From Oscillospiraceae bacterium (GTDB lineage: Bacteria > Bacillota > Clostridia > Oscillospirales > Oscillospiraceae), in assembly GCA_910575815.1 (NCBI GenBank), contig CAJTFN010000003.1:233158-297157 (forward strand): DNA of 64,000 bases, given 5' to 3'. Numbering within the stretch: position 1 is the first letter of the stretch; the number at the start of each line of letters is the position of its first letter. Shown piece by piece: positions 24,615-34,931 of the stretch. The notes under the pieces were generated by a model, which worked only from the letters and a program-made list of their open reading frames with translations, did no database searches and was not told where the DNA came from. The position numbers and the translations under genes are program-made.

Positions 24615-24836
24615 TCAGGACATTTTCCGGACCAGACGGTTGAGGGCCTTGGGGTCCACCTCGTCCTCCGTCACCACCTTGGCCTGCTGGCCAACCAGGG
24701 AATAGAGGCTCAGCAGGGACCGGGCGTCCAGCATCACCGTCTCGGTGGACAGCCAGACCTCATACGGGGCCTCGCAGGCCAGCTGGTTAATGCGCTGGAT
24801 CTGTTCCTTGTTCTTTATATCAATTACTCTCGTCAT
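24615..24836 (-). CDS. HPr-like small protein lacking the phospho-histidine
   Basis: The 73-residue product starts MTRVIDIKNKEQIQRINQLA, with AGGAGGT 9 bases before the ATG at 24836. The second half (YEVWLSTETVMLDARSLLSL, then GQQAKVVTEDEVDPKALNRL) follows the HPr fold closely, matching the HPr strand-helix-strand around the K-S-I-M-G region. In HPr the histidine lies in a GIHARPA loop; here that place reads NKEQIQRI, so there is no phospho-acceptor. I infer an HPr-fold regulator or binding protein rather than a PTS phosphocarrier. It has its own terminator and stands alone. Confidence 0.65.
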   Translation of the reverse strand: MTRVIDIKNKEQIQRINQLACEAPYEVWLSTETVMLDARSLLSLYSLVGQQAKVVTEDEVDPKALNRLVRKMS

Positions 24837-25135
24837 CGAAATATACCTCCTGATTCGAAATCCGGCGTCATAGGCCGGCACATATGGCCGCTTGCGCGGC
24901 CCTTCGCGCCTCTGCGCCTGTGGGAACAGCGGGTCTCTCCCTCTCCTCCCCTGTGCCGGCTATAAACTCGTGGGTGTGAGATTCCCATTGGAATCAGCCA
25001 CATTGTAACAGGAGAGGCAAGGAATGTCAACCCTCGTTTTTGTTAGAATCGCACAATTGATCGTTTCAATATTTGTGCAATACATAAAATCTCTGCCAGC
25101 CGCGTCCTTCCCCGTCTCCCTCCAAAGGTCTGTGG

Positions 25136-25282
25136 TTACAGGTCATCCGCGTCCTGAACCGGAATCTCGTTGGGGTCCAACGGCTGTCCGGTCCAGCTCC
25201 CCAGGGGGTCCGTCTTCGCGGCGGTGAATTGAGACATCTCCTTTGCCTTTTCCATGGGTTTTTCCTCCGGGCGGCGTTTCAT
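25136..25282 (-). CDS. Small acidic protein of 48 residues (short gene)
   Basis: This gene is below usual length cut-offs but is well supported. AAGGAGGAG lies 6 bases before the ATG at 25280-25282, and the frame reads MKRRPEEKPMEKAKEMSQF, then TAAKTDPLGSWTGQPLDPNE, then IPVQDADDL and a stop at 25136. The tail D-P-L-G-S-W-T-G-x-P and V-Q-D-A-D-D-L looks like a recurring clostridial small-protein motif, which I recall but cannot check. There is no membrane segment or signal peptide. It is divergent from radC, and the structured hairpin at 25322-25410 lies in the shared upstream region. Function unknown. Confidence 0.65.
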   Translation of the reverse strand: MKRRPEEKPMEKAKEMSQFTAAKTDPLGSWTGQPLDPNEIPVQDADDL

Positions 25283-25321
25283 GGTCGCTCCTCCTTATTA
25301 TAATAATAGGATTTGGGATGC

Positions 25322-25410
25322 CCAGGCCCTGTTTGCGTATTGGCGGAACACCCAATTCCAGGGCTGCTTTCGCCGGTTGGGTGTTCCGTCAAGCTTCAAA
25401 CAGGGTCTGG
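25322..25410. ncRNA. Long symmetric hairpin, possible structured RNA or small inverted-repeat element
   Basis: An outer stem pairs 25322-25335 with 25397-25410 (CCCTGTTTG with CAAACAGGG at its core). A symmetric 8 x 8 internal loop follows, then a perfect 12-bp inner stem CGGAACACCCAA (25344-25355) and TTGGGTGTTCCG (25377-25388) closing a 21-base loop. No T-run follows on either strand, so it is not a plain terminator. Closing stem, bubble and inner stem recall a miniature 6S-like layout, but it is far shorter than 6S RNA. Strand and function are unknown. Confidence 0.4.
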
Positions 25411-25529
25411 TCCCGGTTTTAGTATTTCCTATCGCCCACGCTTCTCCCCGTCAATTTATGGGAAACAGGCCCGGCGTCAGAATCGAAGAGCAAAACGCGC
25501 GGCAAAGCGTTTCCCTCTCCCCCAAAAGA

Positions 25530-25558
25530 TTGACTCCACCCCAAAAATATGCTATGAT
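25530..25558 (+). promoter_or_regulatory. Sigma-A promoter for radC
   Basis: TTGACT (25530-25535), a 17-base spacer and TATGAT (25553-25558) preceded by TGC lie 67 bases before the ATG. Confidence 0.75.
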
Positions 25559-25625
25559 ACCCTCTAAATATCGAGGTAAAACTTCTTCATCCTCAGCGAA
25601 AGCGTCCACTTCGGAGGTGATGTGC

Positions 25626-26300
25626 ATGGGCGTTCACGACCAACGCCGCCAGCGCATGCGGCAGCGCTTTCTGGAGAGCGGTCTCAAGGGCTTTGCGGAC
25701 CACGAGGTATTGGAGCTGCTGTTATACTACGCCATTCCCCGGCGGGACACGAACCCCATGGCTCACGCCCTCGTCGACCGTTTCGGCAATCTGAGTGGCG
25801 TGCTCAACGCCCCTTTGGATATTTTGAAGCAGGTGGACGGCGTCGGCGAAAACGCGGCCATACTGCTCCGGCTGGTGGCGCTGGCGTCTCAGCGGGCGGA
25901 CTTGGCCGCGGCGGAGCGGGACATGATTCTGGACAACACCCGGAGCATCGGGGCCTATCTTCTGCGACTCTTCGCCCAGGAGCGAAACGAGGCGGTATAC
26001 GAGCTCTGCATGGACCGAAAGGGCAAACTGCTGGTTTGCAAGCGTTTGGGCGAGGGAAGCGCCTCCGGCGTCAATTTGGATGTTCGGAAGCTGGTGGAAT
26101 ACGCGCTGCTGAGTTCGGCCACGTACGTTGTGCTTGCCCACAATCATCCCAGCGGGGTTGCGCTGCCCTCCACGGACGATCATACGGCGACGGAGAGGGC
26201 CAGGGTGGCCCTCGCGGCCATTCAGGTTGAATTGAAGGACCATATTATTGTCGCGGATGGGGATTTTGTTTCCTTCTCGGAATCGGGGTATTTTGCTTGA
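25626..26300 (+). CDS. radC: RadC-family JAB/MPN domain protein
   Basis: The 224-residue protein has a helix-hairpin-helix N-terminal domain (ILKQVDGVGENAA near residue 62) and a C-terminal JAMM metalloprotease-like domain with VLAHNHPSG near residue 172 and the downstream Asp in STDDHTAT. The family is named for DNA repair, but no repair activity is proven, and the JAB domain suggests zinc-dependent hydrolysis. The start ATG 25626 is chosen because GGAGGT (25613-25618) is 7 bases upstream; the ATG at 25620 is too close. It is transcribed alone and is followed by the dispersed repeat at 26301. Confidence 0.9.
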   Translation: MGVHDQRRQRMRQRFLESGLKGFADHEVLELLLYYAIPRRDTNPMAHALVDRFGNLSGVLNAPLDILKQVDGVGENAAILLRLVALASQRADLAAAERDMILDNTRSIGAYLLRLFAQERNEAVYELCMDRKGKLLVCKRLGEGSASGVNLDVRKLVEYALLSSATYVVLAHNHPSGVALPSTDDHTATERARVALAAIQVELKDHIIVADGDFVSFSESGYFA

Positions 26301-26600
26301 TTCCCCCTTGCCAGGGGAGGGGGCTTTTTCTCGCCCTAACGGGCGGGGGGATTTCAGCCATGAAGATGGCTGGTCCTTTGCACCCCCCATTTTCTCTTTT
26401 TCTTCCAGTAGAAAAAGAGAAAACGGGCCGTGCACGGTCCAAAAGAGAAAAAGAAGTACGGGGATTACGATACGGGGGCGCGCCTGAATGACTGGATGAA
26501 GACAGGAATGATTTCTCACGCGGCGTAGTCATACGGGGGCTGGTGCTTGTCGACTTGGCGTATTCCTCTTTCCGCTGTCGCTGGCCTGGTCATCGAATCG
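26301..26600 (+). repeat. Dispersed multi-hairpin repeat, copy 1
   Basis: This 300-base stretch after radC is closely matched at 46298-46597 (same strand), more distantly at 34313-34560, and inverted at 31190-31475. In order it holds CCCCCTTGCC/GGGG-type pairs, a CGCCC/GGGCG stem, CAGCCAT/ATGGCTG, a long stem TTTTCTCTTTTTCTTC facing GAAAAAGAGAAAA (one mismatch in this copy, perfect in copy 2), the palindrome CCGTGCACGG, and a conserved GGGGGCGCGCCTGAATGACT block. No conserved reading frame runs through all copies. Confidence 0.8.
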
Positions 26601-26687
26601 GCCAGGATCCCGTGGCCTCTGGTCCTTCGATGGCCTATTTTTACTAGGACATGTCCCTTCTCCTATTCCTCAAAATCCCCTCGGAAC

Positions 26688-26718
26688 TTGAAAAAATATA
26701 TCGAACAAATGTTGTAAT
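26688..26718 (+). promoter_or_regulatory. uvrB promoter with LexA (SOS) box
   Basis: The site CGAACAAATGTTGT (26702-26715) matches the Firmicute LexA consensus CGAAC-N4-GTTCG in 8 of 10 defined positions. It covers the space between a -35 TTGAAA (26688-26693) and a -10 TGTAAT (26713-26718), so LexA binding would block transcription until DNA damage. Confidence 0.7.
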
Positions 26719-26770
26719 ATCTCCAGCTTTATGGTATCCTATACCTACACAACCCCCACAGGAGGTTCCC

Positions 26771-28738
26771 ATGCCGAAATTTCAAGTCGTATCCGAATAC
26801 CAGCCCTCAGGCGACCAGCCGGAGGCTATCGCCGCCTTGGCGGCGGGCATCGAAAGCGGGCTGAAAGAACAGGTACTCCTGGGCGTCACCGGCTCCGGCA
26901 AGACCTTCACCATGGCCAAGGTCATCGAGGCCGTCCAGCGGCCCACCCTCGTCCTGGCTCACAACAAAACCCTGGCCGCTCAGCTCTGCGCGGAGTTCAA
27001 GGAATTCTTTCCCAAAAACGCCGTGGAGTATTTTGTCAGCTATTACGACTACTATCAGCCTGAGGCCTATATTCCTCACACCGACACCTACATTGCCAAA
27101 GACGCCTCCACCAACGACGAGATCGACCGTCTTCGCCTCTCCGCCACCTGCGCCCTGCTGGAACGCCGGGACGTGATTGTGGTTTCCTCTGTTTCCTGCA
27201 TCTACGGCTTGGGCGAGCCCGACGACTTCGCCAAGATGGTGGTCTCCCTCCGGGCCGGGGCGGAATGGGACCGGGACGAACTCCTCCGGCGGCTGGTGGA
27301 GATACGCTACGAGCGGAACGACATCGCCTTTGAGCGAAACATGTTCCGTGTCCGTGGAGACACTGTGGAGATTTACCCCGCCTACTACAAGGACAAAGCC
27401 ATCCGGGTGGAGTTCTTTGGCGACGAGATCGAGCGGGTCAGCGAGTTCAACCCCATCACCGGCTCCGTAAACCGGGTTCTCAACCACATCGCCATCTACC
27501 CCGCCAGTCACTATGTCACCACCAAGGACAAGATGGACCGGGCCATCGGGGAGATCAGGGCCGAGCTGGAGGAACAGGTGCAAAGCTTCACGGAGAACAA
27601 CCAATTGGTGGAGGCCCAGCGAATCCGCCAGCGGACGGAGTACGACATGGAGATGATGCAGGAGCTTGGCTACTGCTCCGGCATTGAGAACTATTCCCGC
27701 ATCATCTCCGAGCGTCCCCGGGGCTCCGCTCCCATGACCCTTTTGGACTTCTTCCCCGACGATTTCGTGCTCTTCGTGGACGAAAGTCACGTCACCCTTC
27801 CCCAGGTCCGGGCCATGTACAACGGCGACCACGCCCGGAAGGACAGTCTCGTCAAATACGGCTTCCGCCTTCCCTGCGCCTACGACAACCGCCCCCTGAA
27901 ATTCGAGGAATTCGAGGGCCGCATCGGGCAGGCCGTCTTTGTCTCCGCCACCCCCGGCCCCTACGAGCGGGAACGGGCGGACCAGGTCGTGGAACAGGTC
28001 ATCCGCCCCACCGGGCTCCTGGATCCCCAGGTGGAGGTTCGTCCCGTCACCGGGCAGATCGACGATCTCATGGAGGAGATCAACGCCCGGGCCGCGAAAA
28101 ACGAGCGGGTTCTGGTCACCACCCTGACGAAAAAAATGGCGGAGGACCTGACGGAGTATTTCAAAAACGCCGGCATCAAAGTCCGCTACATGCACTCGGA
28201 TGTGGAGACCATCGAGCGCATGGAGATCATCCGGGACCTCCGCCTGGGGAAGTTCGACGTGCTCATCGGCATCAACCTCCTGCGGGAGGGCCTGGACCTT
28301 CCCGAGGTCAGCCTGGTTGCCGTGCTGGACGCGGACAAGGAGGGCTTCCTCCGCTCCGAGACCTCCCTCATTCAAACCATCGGCCGCGCCGCCCGAAACG
28401 CGGAGGGCCTGGTCATCCTCTACGCCGACACCGTCACCCCTTCCATGAAAGCCGCCATGGACGAGACCGAGCGCCGCCGGACCATCCAGGACCGCTTTAA
28501 CCAAGAGCACGGCATCGTCCCCAAGACCATCATCAAGGGCGTCCGGGAGGTGCTGGAGATCTCTGCCTCCGCGGAGAACGAAACCACCCGTCCCCGCAAG
28601 AAGCTGAACAAGGCGGAGCGGGACGCGGAGATCAAGCGCCTGGAGAAGGAAATGAAGGAAGCCAGCAAGATGCTGGAGTTCGAGTACGCGGCGGTCCTGC
28701 GGGACCAGATCATCGAGCTGCGGGGAGAGGGTTTGTAA
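26771..28738 (+). CDS. uvrB: Excinuclease ABC subunit B
   Basis: The 655-residue helicase-like subunit receives damaged DNA from UvrA and recruits UvrC for incision in nucleotide excision repair. Walker A is GVTGSGKTF (K44). The beta-hairpin [12 protein letters not shown] near residue 95 clamps the damaged strand. Helicase motifs DESH, SATPG and QTIGRAARN follow. The C-terminal UVR domain ([20 protein letters not shown]) binds UvrC. The start MPKFQVVS is set by CAGGAGG 5 bases upstream; the longer frame covers the promoter. A LexA box controls it. uvrA lies 2.7 kb downstream but is not in the same operon. Length and motifs are normal. Confidence 0.97.
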   Translation: MPKFQVVSEYQPSGDQPEAIAALAAGIESGLKEQVLLGVTGSGKTFTMAKVIEAVQRPTLVLAHNKTLAAQLCAEFKEFFPKNAVEYFVSYYDYYQPEAYIPHTDTYIAKDASTNDEIDRLRLSATCALLERRDVIVVSSVSCIYGLGEPDDFAKMVVSLRAGAEWDRDELLRRLVEIRYERNDIAFERNMFRVRGDTVEIYPAYYKDKAIRVEFFGDEIERVSEFNPITGSVNRVLNHIAIYPASHYVTTKDKMDRAIGEIRAELEEQVQSFTENNQLVEAQRIRQRTEYDMEMMQELGYCSGIENYSRIISERPRGSAPMTLLDFFPDDFVLFVDESHVTLPQVRAMYNGDHARKDSLVKYGFRLPCAYDNRPLKFEEFEGRIGQAVFVSATPGPYERERADQVVEQVIRPTGLLDPQVEVRPVTGQIDDLMEEINARAAKNERVLVTTLTKKMAEDLTEYFKNAGIKVRYMHSDVETIERMEIIRDLRLGKFDVLIGINLLREGLDLPEVSLVAVLDADKEGFLRSETSLIQTIGRAARNAEGLVILYADTVTPSMKAAMDETERRRTIQDRFNQEHGIVPKTIIKGVREVLEISASAENETTRPRKKLNKAERDAEIKRLEKEMKEASKMLEFEYAAVLRDQIIELRGEGL

Positions 28739-28790
28739 GCTGCGCCCTGTAGGGCGGCCCCTGCGCATCGGATAAGAGAAAGGATATTCC

Positions 28791-29171
28791 ATGAAATACG
28801 ACTGGCTGGACACCTACCTCCTCTCCCTGCCGGGAGTGGAAAAAGACTATAAGCCCGAGTGGGGCTGGTTCCGCTACAAGCTCCGGGACAAGCTCTTCGC
28901 CGCCGTCTGCTCCCCCCGGGGCATGAAGGATGCAGCCTACAACGGCCACGACCTGGTGAATCTGAAATGCGACCCCGCCCGAAGCGAAATTCTCCGGGCC
29001 ACCCATCCGGAAATCCTGCCAGGCTTTTACTGCGACAAACGAACCTGGATCGCCTGCCTTCTGGACGGCGATCTGCCGGACGACATCCTCCGGGAGCTCT
29101 GCGCGGAGTCCCACGGGCTGGTTTTGAAGAAGCTGCCCAAGTATGTGCAGCGGGAGATTTTGGGAGAATAG
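28791..29171 (+). CDS. MmcQ/YjbR family protein
   Basis: The 126-residue protein has the YjbR layout: an N-terminal helix with LPGVEKDYKPEWGWFRYKL, a sheet with DLVNLKCDP, and a C-terminal SHGLVLKKLPK. The fold resembles double-wing DNA-binding domains (CyaY-like surface), but DNA binding is shown only for a few members. AGAAAGGA precedes the ATG. It lies 52 bases after uvrB and could be read from the same transcript. It is followed with no gap by the disrupted transporter gene. Confidence 0.8.
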   Translation: MKYDWLDTYLLSLPGVEKDYKPEWGWFRYKLRDKLFAAVCSPRGMKDAAYNGHDLVNLKCDPARSEILRATHPEILPGFYCDKRTWIACLLDGDLPDDILRELCAESHGLVLKKLPKYVQREILGE

Positions 29172-30044
29172 ATGGAGACGCAAAAAAAAGCCCCGGCGGC
29201 AGCCGCAATCCTGGCGGCGGCGGCCCTTTGGGGCGTCATCGGACTGTGGAACCGGAAGCTGATGGCGGCGGGCCTCTCGCCCCTCTCCGTCGTTCTGGTC
29301 CGCAACCTGGCGGCCATGGTCCTGCTGGTGCTCTTCTTCGCTTTCAAGGACCGGAGCGTCTTCCGCGTCGCCCCCGGGCACCTCAAATACTTCTTCGGCA
29401 CCGGCGTGGTCAGCGTGGTGTTCTTCACCGTCTGCTACTTCTCCTGCCAAAAGCTCTGCTCCCTCTCGGTGGCCTCCGTCCTGCTGTACACGGCCCCTTC
29501 CTTCGTCGTCCTCCTCTCCGCCGTCCTCTGGAGGGAACCCGTGACGGGGCGAAAGCTCCTTGCTCTCGCCCTGACGCTGCTGGGCGTGAGCCTCGTCTGC
29601 GGCGTGTTCAGCGGCAATCTGTCCGTCACTCTCCCCGGCGTCCTCCTGGGCCTGGGCTCCGGATTCTTTTACGCGCTCTACAGCATCTTTGGCCGTTACG
29701 CCCTGGCCCACTACCCCCCTCTGACCGTCACCGTCTGGACCTTCCTCTTCGCGGGCCCGGCGTCTCTGGTCCTTCTCCGCCCGGCGGAGCTGGCCGGGGC
29801 CTTCCTGGAAACCCCCAGCGTGTGGGGAACGGCCTTCGCCCTGGCCCTGATCTCCACCGCCGCGCCCTACATCCTGTATACCTGAGGACTGGCCCGGATG
29901 GAGCCGGGCCGCGCCTCCATTCTGGCCAGCCTGGAGCCGGTGGCGGCGACCCTGACGGGGGTCCTGGCCTTTAGCGAATCCATGGGCCCCCTGACGGCGC
30001 TGGGCATCCTCTGCGTCCTGGCGGGCGTGTATATTCTGAGGTGA
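29172..30044 (+). pseudogene. EamA/DMT-family transporter interrupted by an in-frame TGA
   Basis: The frame starts METQKKAPAAAAILAAAALW and encodes ten hydrophobic segments in two EamA repeats, typical of drug/metabolite exporters. At codon 238 (29883-29885) a TGA follows PYILYT. The same frame then continues for 52 codons as GLARMEPGRASILASLEPVA and on through the last two helices to a TGA at 30042-30044. In relatives the interrupted position is usually W or another non-stop residue before G-L, so a single TGG-to-TGA change explains it. Either the gene is a recent pseudogene, or the stop is read through. Without the last two helices the product would probably not work. Its start directly follows the YjbR stop. 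Confidence 0.75.
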
Positions 30045-30047
30045 AGC

Positions 30048-30545
30048 ATGGCAAAGAAAAAGGATGAAAAAACCAATGTAATGCGTATTTTAGACCAGAA
30101 AAAGGTCCCCTATACTCCCCATTTCTATGAGGAAACCGAAGGCCCCCAGGGCACTCGGGAATACGGCGTTCACGTGGCCCAGGCCCTGGGCCAGGACCCC
30201 CGGCGGGCCTTCAAAACCCTGGTAGCGAAGGGAGCCTCCGGCGGTTATTATGTCTTCGACATTCCCACGCCGGACAGTCTGGACCTGAAAAAGGCCGCCA
30301 AAGCGGCAGGTGAAAAATCCGTAGAGCTGCTGGCGGTGAAGGACATCACTGCCGTCACGGGCTATATCCGGGGCGGGTGCAGCCCCGTAGGCCTGAAGAA
30401 GCCGTACCCCACGATCTTCCACGAAACGGCCCTGGAGTTTGAAACCATCTACGTGTCCGCCGGGAAGATCGGCGCCCAGGTGGAGGTGGAGCCCCGAGCG
30501 CTGTTAGTCCTTCTCCGGGCGGAAACGGCGGATATCGTCGTTTAA
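30048..30545 (+). CDS. ybaK: Cys-tRNA(Pro)/Cys-tRNA(Cys) deacylase (YbaK/EbsC)
   Basis: The 165-residue protein hydrolyses mischarged Cys-tRNA(Pro) in trans, protecting translation accuracy. Family landmarks are KTNVMRILDQKKVPY at the N-terminus, FKTLVAKG with the catalytic-site lysine near residue 56, and the C-terminal GYIRGGCSPVGLKK. Nothing is missing, and length is normal. It begins 3 bases after the disrupted transporter's final stop, so it was probably the last gene of that operon. Its 3' end overlaps the convergent small gene at 30504 by 42 bases. Confidence 0.93.
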   Translation: MAKKKDEKTNVMRILDQKKVPYTPHFYEETEGPQGTREYGVHVAQALGQDPRRAFKTLVAKGASGGYYVFDIPTPDSLDLKKAAKAAGEKSVELLAVKDITAVTGYIRGGCSPVGLKKPYPTIFHETALEFETIYVSAGKIGAQVEVEPRALLVLLRAETADIVV

Positions 30546-30761
30546 GAGGGCGAGGCCCAAGCGGAAGCCGACGGCGAAAGACGCCGGGGCCCAATGCTGG
30601 TAGTAGTCTAGGAGCCCATCGACGATACGATAGCGAACCTTTCCGTCAATGGGAAAAGTTCCCAGCCATTTTTCCAGCTCCGCCTCGTCAAACCCGTGCC
30701 CCATTTCCCTTAGTATGGTTTCGCCGTAGGTATCAAAAAGCCTTTGTTCGACTGCAAGCAT
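30504..30761 (-). CDS. Small protein of unknown function, divergent from an XRE regulator (85 aa)
   Basis: The start MLAVEQRLFDTYGETILREM has GGGGTGGC 5 bases upstream; a longer frame to 30824 would run through the operator palindrome and is rejected. The product is helical and has a C-terminal FAVGFRLGLALLNDD segment of a type often seen in small partners of XRE regulators in clostridia. The gene is divergent from the XRE gene at 30841 across a strong palindrome, so the two are probably co-regulated. Its 3' end overlaps ybaK by 42 bases. Role unknown. Confidence 0.55.
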   Translation of the reverse strand: MLAVEQRLFDTYGETILREMGHGFDEAELEKWLGTFPIDGKVRYRIVDGLLDYYQHWAPASFAVGFRLGLALLNDDIRRFRPEKD

Positions 30762-30785
30762 AGCCACCCCCCAAAAAATGAAGTG

Positions 30786-30828
30786 AAATGTCATATTTTT
30801 ATTATATGACATTTTGCGTCGCATGTCA
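30786..30828. promoter_or_regulatory. Operator palindromes between the small gene and the XRE gene
   Basis: AAATGTCATAT (30786-30796) and ATATGACATTT (30804-30814) form a perfect 11-bp inverted repeat around a 7-base A/T spacer. A second dyad, TGACAT with ATGTCA (30807-30828), overlaps it. A related dyad TGACGTATGTCA lies before the paralogous XRE gene at 34622. The likely binder is the XRE protein itself. Confidence 0.65.
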
Positions 30829-30840
30829 AGGAGAAATTTT

Positions 30841-31059
30841 ATGAATCAACTGGAGATTTTAGGCCATCGCCTTCAGATTCTCCGTAAGGAAAAAAAGCAG
30901 CGGCAAAAGGATATGGGGGATTTCCTCGACATGACGCTCCGCAATTATCAGAGAATGGAAAAGGGAGAAATTAACGTCCAAGCCTTGACATTATGCACCC
31001 TGGCAGATTATTTTGAAGTGAGCACCGACTACCTGCTGGGAAGGTCTGAGGAGAGATAG
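30841..31059 (+). CDS. XRE-family HTH regulator A
   Basis: The 72-residue protein is a stand-alone HTH_3 domain (LGHRLQILRKEKKQRQKDMG, then LDMTLRNYQRMEKGEINVQA), ending with YFEVSTDYLLG as in many phage-like repressors. AAGGAG lies 8 bases before the ATG at 30841. It is closely related to the gene at 34622: the two share a 24-base identical stretch (30982-31005 and 34763-34786). There is no effector domain, so it probably acts as a dimeric repressor of its own divergent promoter. Confidence 0.85.
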   Translation: MNQLEILGHRLQILRKEKKQRQKDMGDFLDMTLRNYQRMEKGEINVQALTLCTLADYFEVSTDYLLGRSEER

Positions 31060-31075
31060 GTGGAAACCTGGGAGA

Positions 31076-31097
31076 GGGCGGACACACAGGTCCGCCC
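31076..31097. repeat. GGGCGGAC/GTCCGCCC hairpin
   Basis: GGGCGGAC and GTCCGCCC flank ACACAG, followed by CCTACAGG. A sister hairpin (GGGCGGA/TCCGCCC) follows the paralogous XRE gene at 34848-34873, and a GCGCCCTGTAGGGCG variant lies after uvrB near 28741. Confidence 0.6.
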
Positions 31098-31100
31098 CTA

Positions 31101-31166
31101 CAGGGTGTCCTATCGGGAGAAGGATGGGCCCCACAGGGTGGCCTATCGGTAGAAGAGTGGGCCCGG
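31101..31166. repeat. Two tandem 33-bp direct repeats
   Basis: Units at 31101-31133 and 31134-31166 both begin CAGGGTG and share CCTATCGG, AGAAG and TGGGCCC, with about six differences. There are only two units and no spacer, so this is not a CRISPR array. Confidence 0.7.
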
Positions 31167-31189
31167 AAAAAGGCGGATACCTACCCCCA

Positions 31190-31475
31190 ACCGCCAGGTG
31201 AGCGGCAGCGAAAAGAGAAGGGATTCCATTCGATAATCTCCAACCCCCCCGCTCAAACTACGCCGCGGGCAGAAGGCATGCGTACCCGGAGGAAGCACCT
31301 CTTGCGCGACCCCCGTCCCCGTCCCCCCGCAGGGGCGATCCTTCTTTTTCTCTTTTGGACCGTGCACGGCCCGTTTTCTCTTTTTCTTCTGGAAGAAAAA
31401 GAGAAAATGGGGGGTGCAATGAACCAGCCATCATCATGGCTGAAATCCCCCCCCGCCCGTTAGGGCGAGTACAAG
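31190..31475 (-). repeat. Dispersed multi-hairpin repeat, inverted copy
   Basis: Read on the minus strand this is the same element as at 26301 and 46298: CAGCCAT near 31430, the TTTTCTC...GAGAAAA stem at 31374-31408, CCGTGCACGG near 31360 and the purine-rich AAAAGAGAAAAAGAAG near 31330. The region beyond 31330 is diverged and includes GCATGCGTACCCG. It lies directly before uvrA and supplies its leader, so uvrA must be read through it. Confidence 0.7.
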
Positions 31476-31483
31476 GAGCCTCT

Positions 31484-34312
<2,829 letters not shown>

Positions 34313-34560
34313 GGGGGGCTGGTACTCGCCCTTCGGGCGGGGAGGCATGGCAATCAGCGATGGCTGGGCAATGCACCCCCCATTCTCTCTTTTGCGAAAA
34401 GAGAGAATGCGCCGTGCACGGTGGAAGAGAGAAAACGGGGGCGCGCCGAATGACTGGCGGGAGCCAGGAATGATCTGCCCGCGGTTTTAGGTTGAGCGGG
34501 GGTTTGCCTAACATCGAATCGACCGGCTGCTCTTTTCGCTGGCGCTACCTTGGCGCTATT
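34313..34560 (+). repeat. Dispersed multi-hairpin repeat, diverged copy
   Basis: The order of parts matches copies 1 and 2: CGCCCTTCGGGCGGGG, GCACCCCCCATTCTCTCTTT facing AAAGAGAGAATG, CCGTGCACGG and GGGGGCGCGCCGAATGACTG. Arms are shorter and the 3' third is rearranged. It begins at the stop codon of uvrA. Confidence 0.7.
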
Positions 34561-34621
34561 TGGATAGGTCTTTTAATGATACTATTATAACTCATTATAT
34601 GACGTATGTCAAGGAGTTTTT

Positions 34622-34849
34622 ATGGACACACTTCAAACATTAGGCATGCGCTTGAAAGCCCTGCGGAATGAACGCCGTTTATACCAGCGGGAGCTGGGAG
34701 AGCTGATTGGCGTTACCCAGCGGCATTATCAAAAGATCGAAAAAGGGGAAATTAACATTTCCGCCTTGACATTATGCACCCTGGCAAGGTATTTTGAGGT
34801 AAGCACCGACTACCTTCTGGGGCTGTCTGAAAACCGAAGCTCCCTGTAG
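34622..34849 (+). CDS. XRE-family HTH regulator B
   Basis: The 75-residue single-domain regulator (LGMRLKALRNERRLYQRELG, then IGVTQRHYQKIEKGEINISA) is a paralog of the gene at 30841; both end YFEVSTDYLLG and share long identical DNA stretches, so one is a recent copy of the other. AAGGAG lies 8 bases before the ATG. A TGAC-dyad (ATGACGTATGTCA, near 34601) lies just upstream and probably is its operator. There is no divergent partner gene at this copy. A GGGCGGA hairpin overlaps the end of the gene. Confidence 0.85.
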   Translation: MDTLQTLGMRLKALRNERRLYQRELGELIGVTQRHYQKIEKGEINISALTLCTLARYFEVSTDYLLGLSENRSSL

Positions 34850-34873
34850 GGGCGGATTCCCTGGTCCGCCCTT
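34848..34873. terminator. GC hairpin after XRE regulator B
   Basis: GGGCGGA and TCCGCCC surround TTCCCTGG, overlapping the stop codon region. There is no T-run, so it may be a repeat-type stem more than a true terminator. Confidence 0.45.
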
Positions 34874-34931
34874 CCACGCAGAGCGCCAATCCCCCTAAAA
34901 TTGCTCAAAAAAGAAAGTTGAGGATCACCTG

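Noticed and set aside
25254..25625. N-terminal extension of radC
   Set aside because: It would run through the hairpin element and the radC promoter; the ribosome site points to ATG 25626.
26807..28813. Minus-strand frame of 668 codons opposite uvrB
   Set aside because: Antisense shadow of uvrB with biased composition; the stop of uvrB and its SOS promoter define the real gene.
31101..31166. Possible CRISPR array
   Set aside because: Only two directly adjoining units with no unique spacer and no cas genes in the window.
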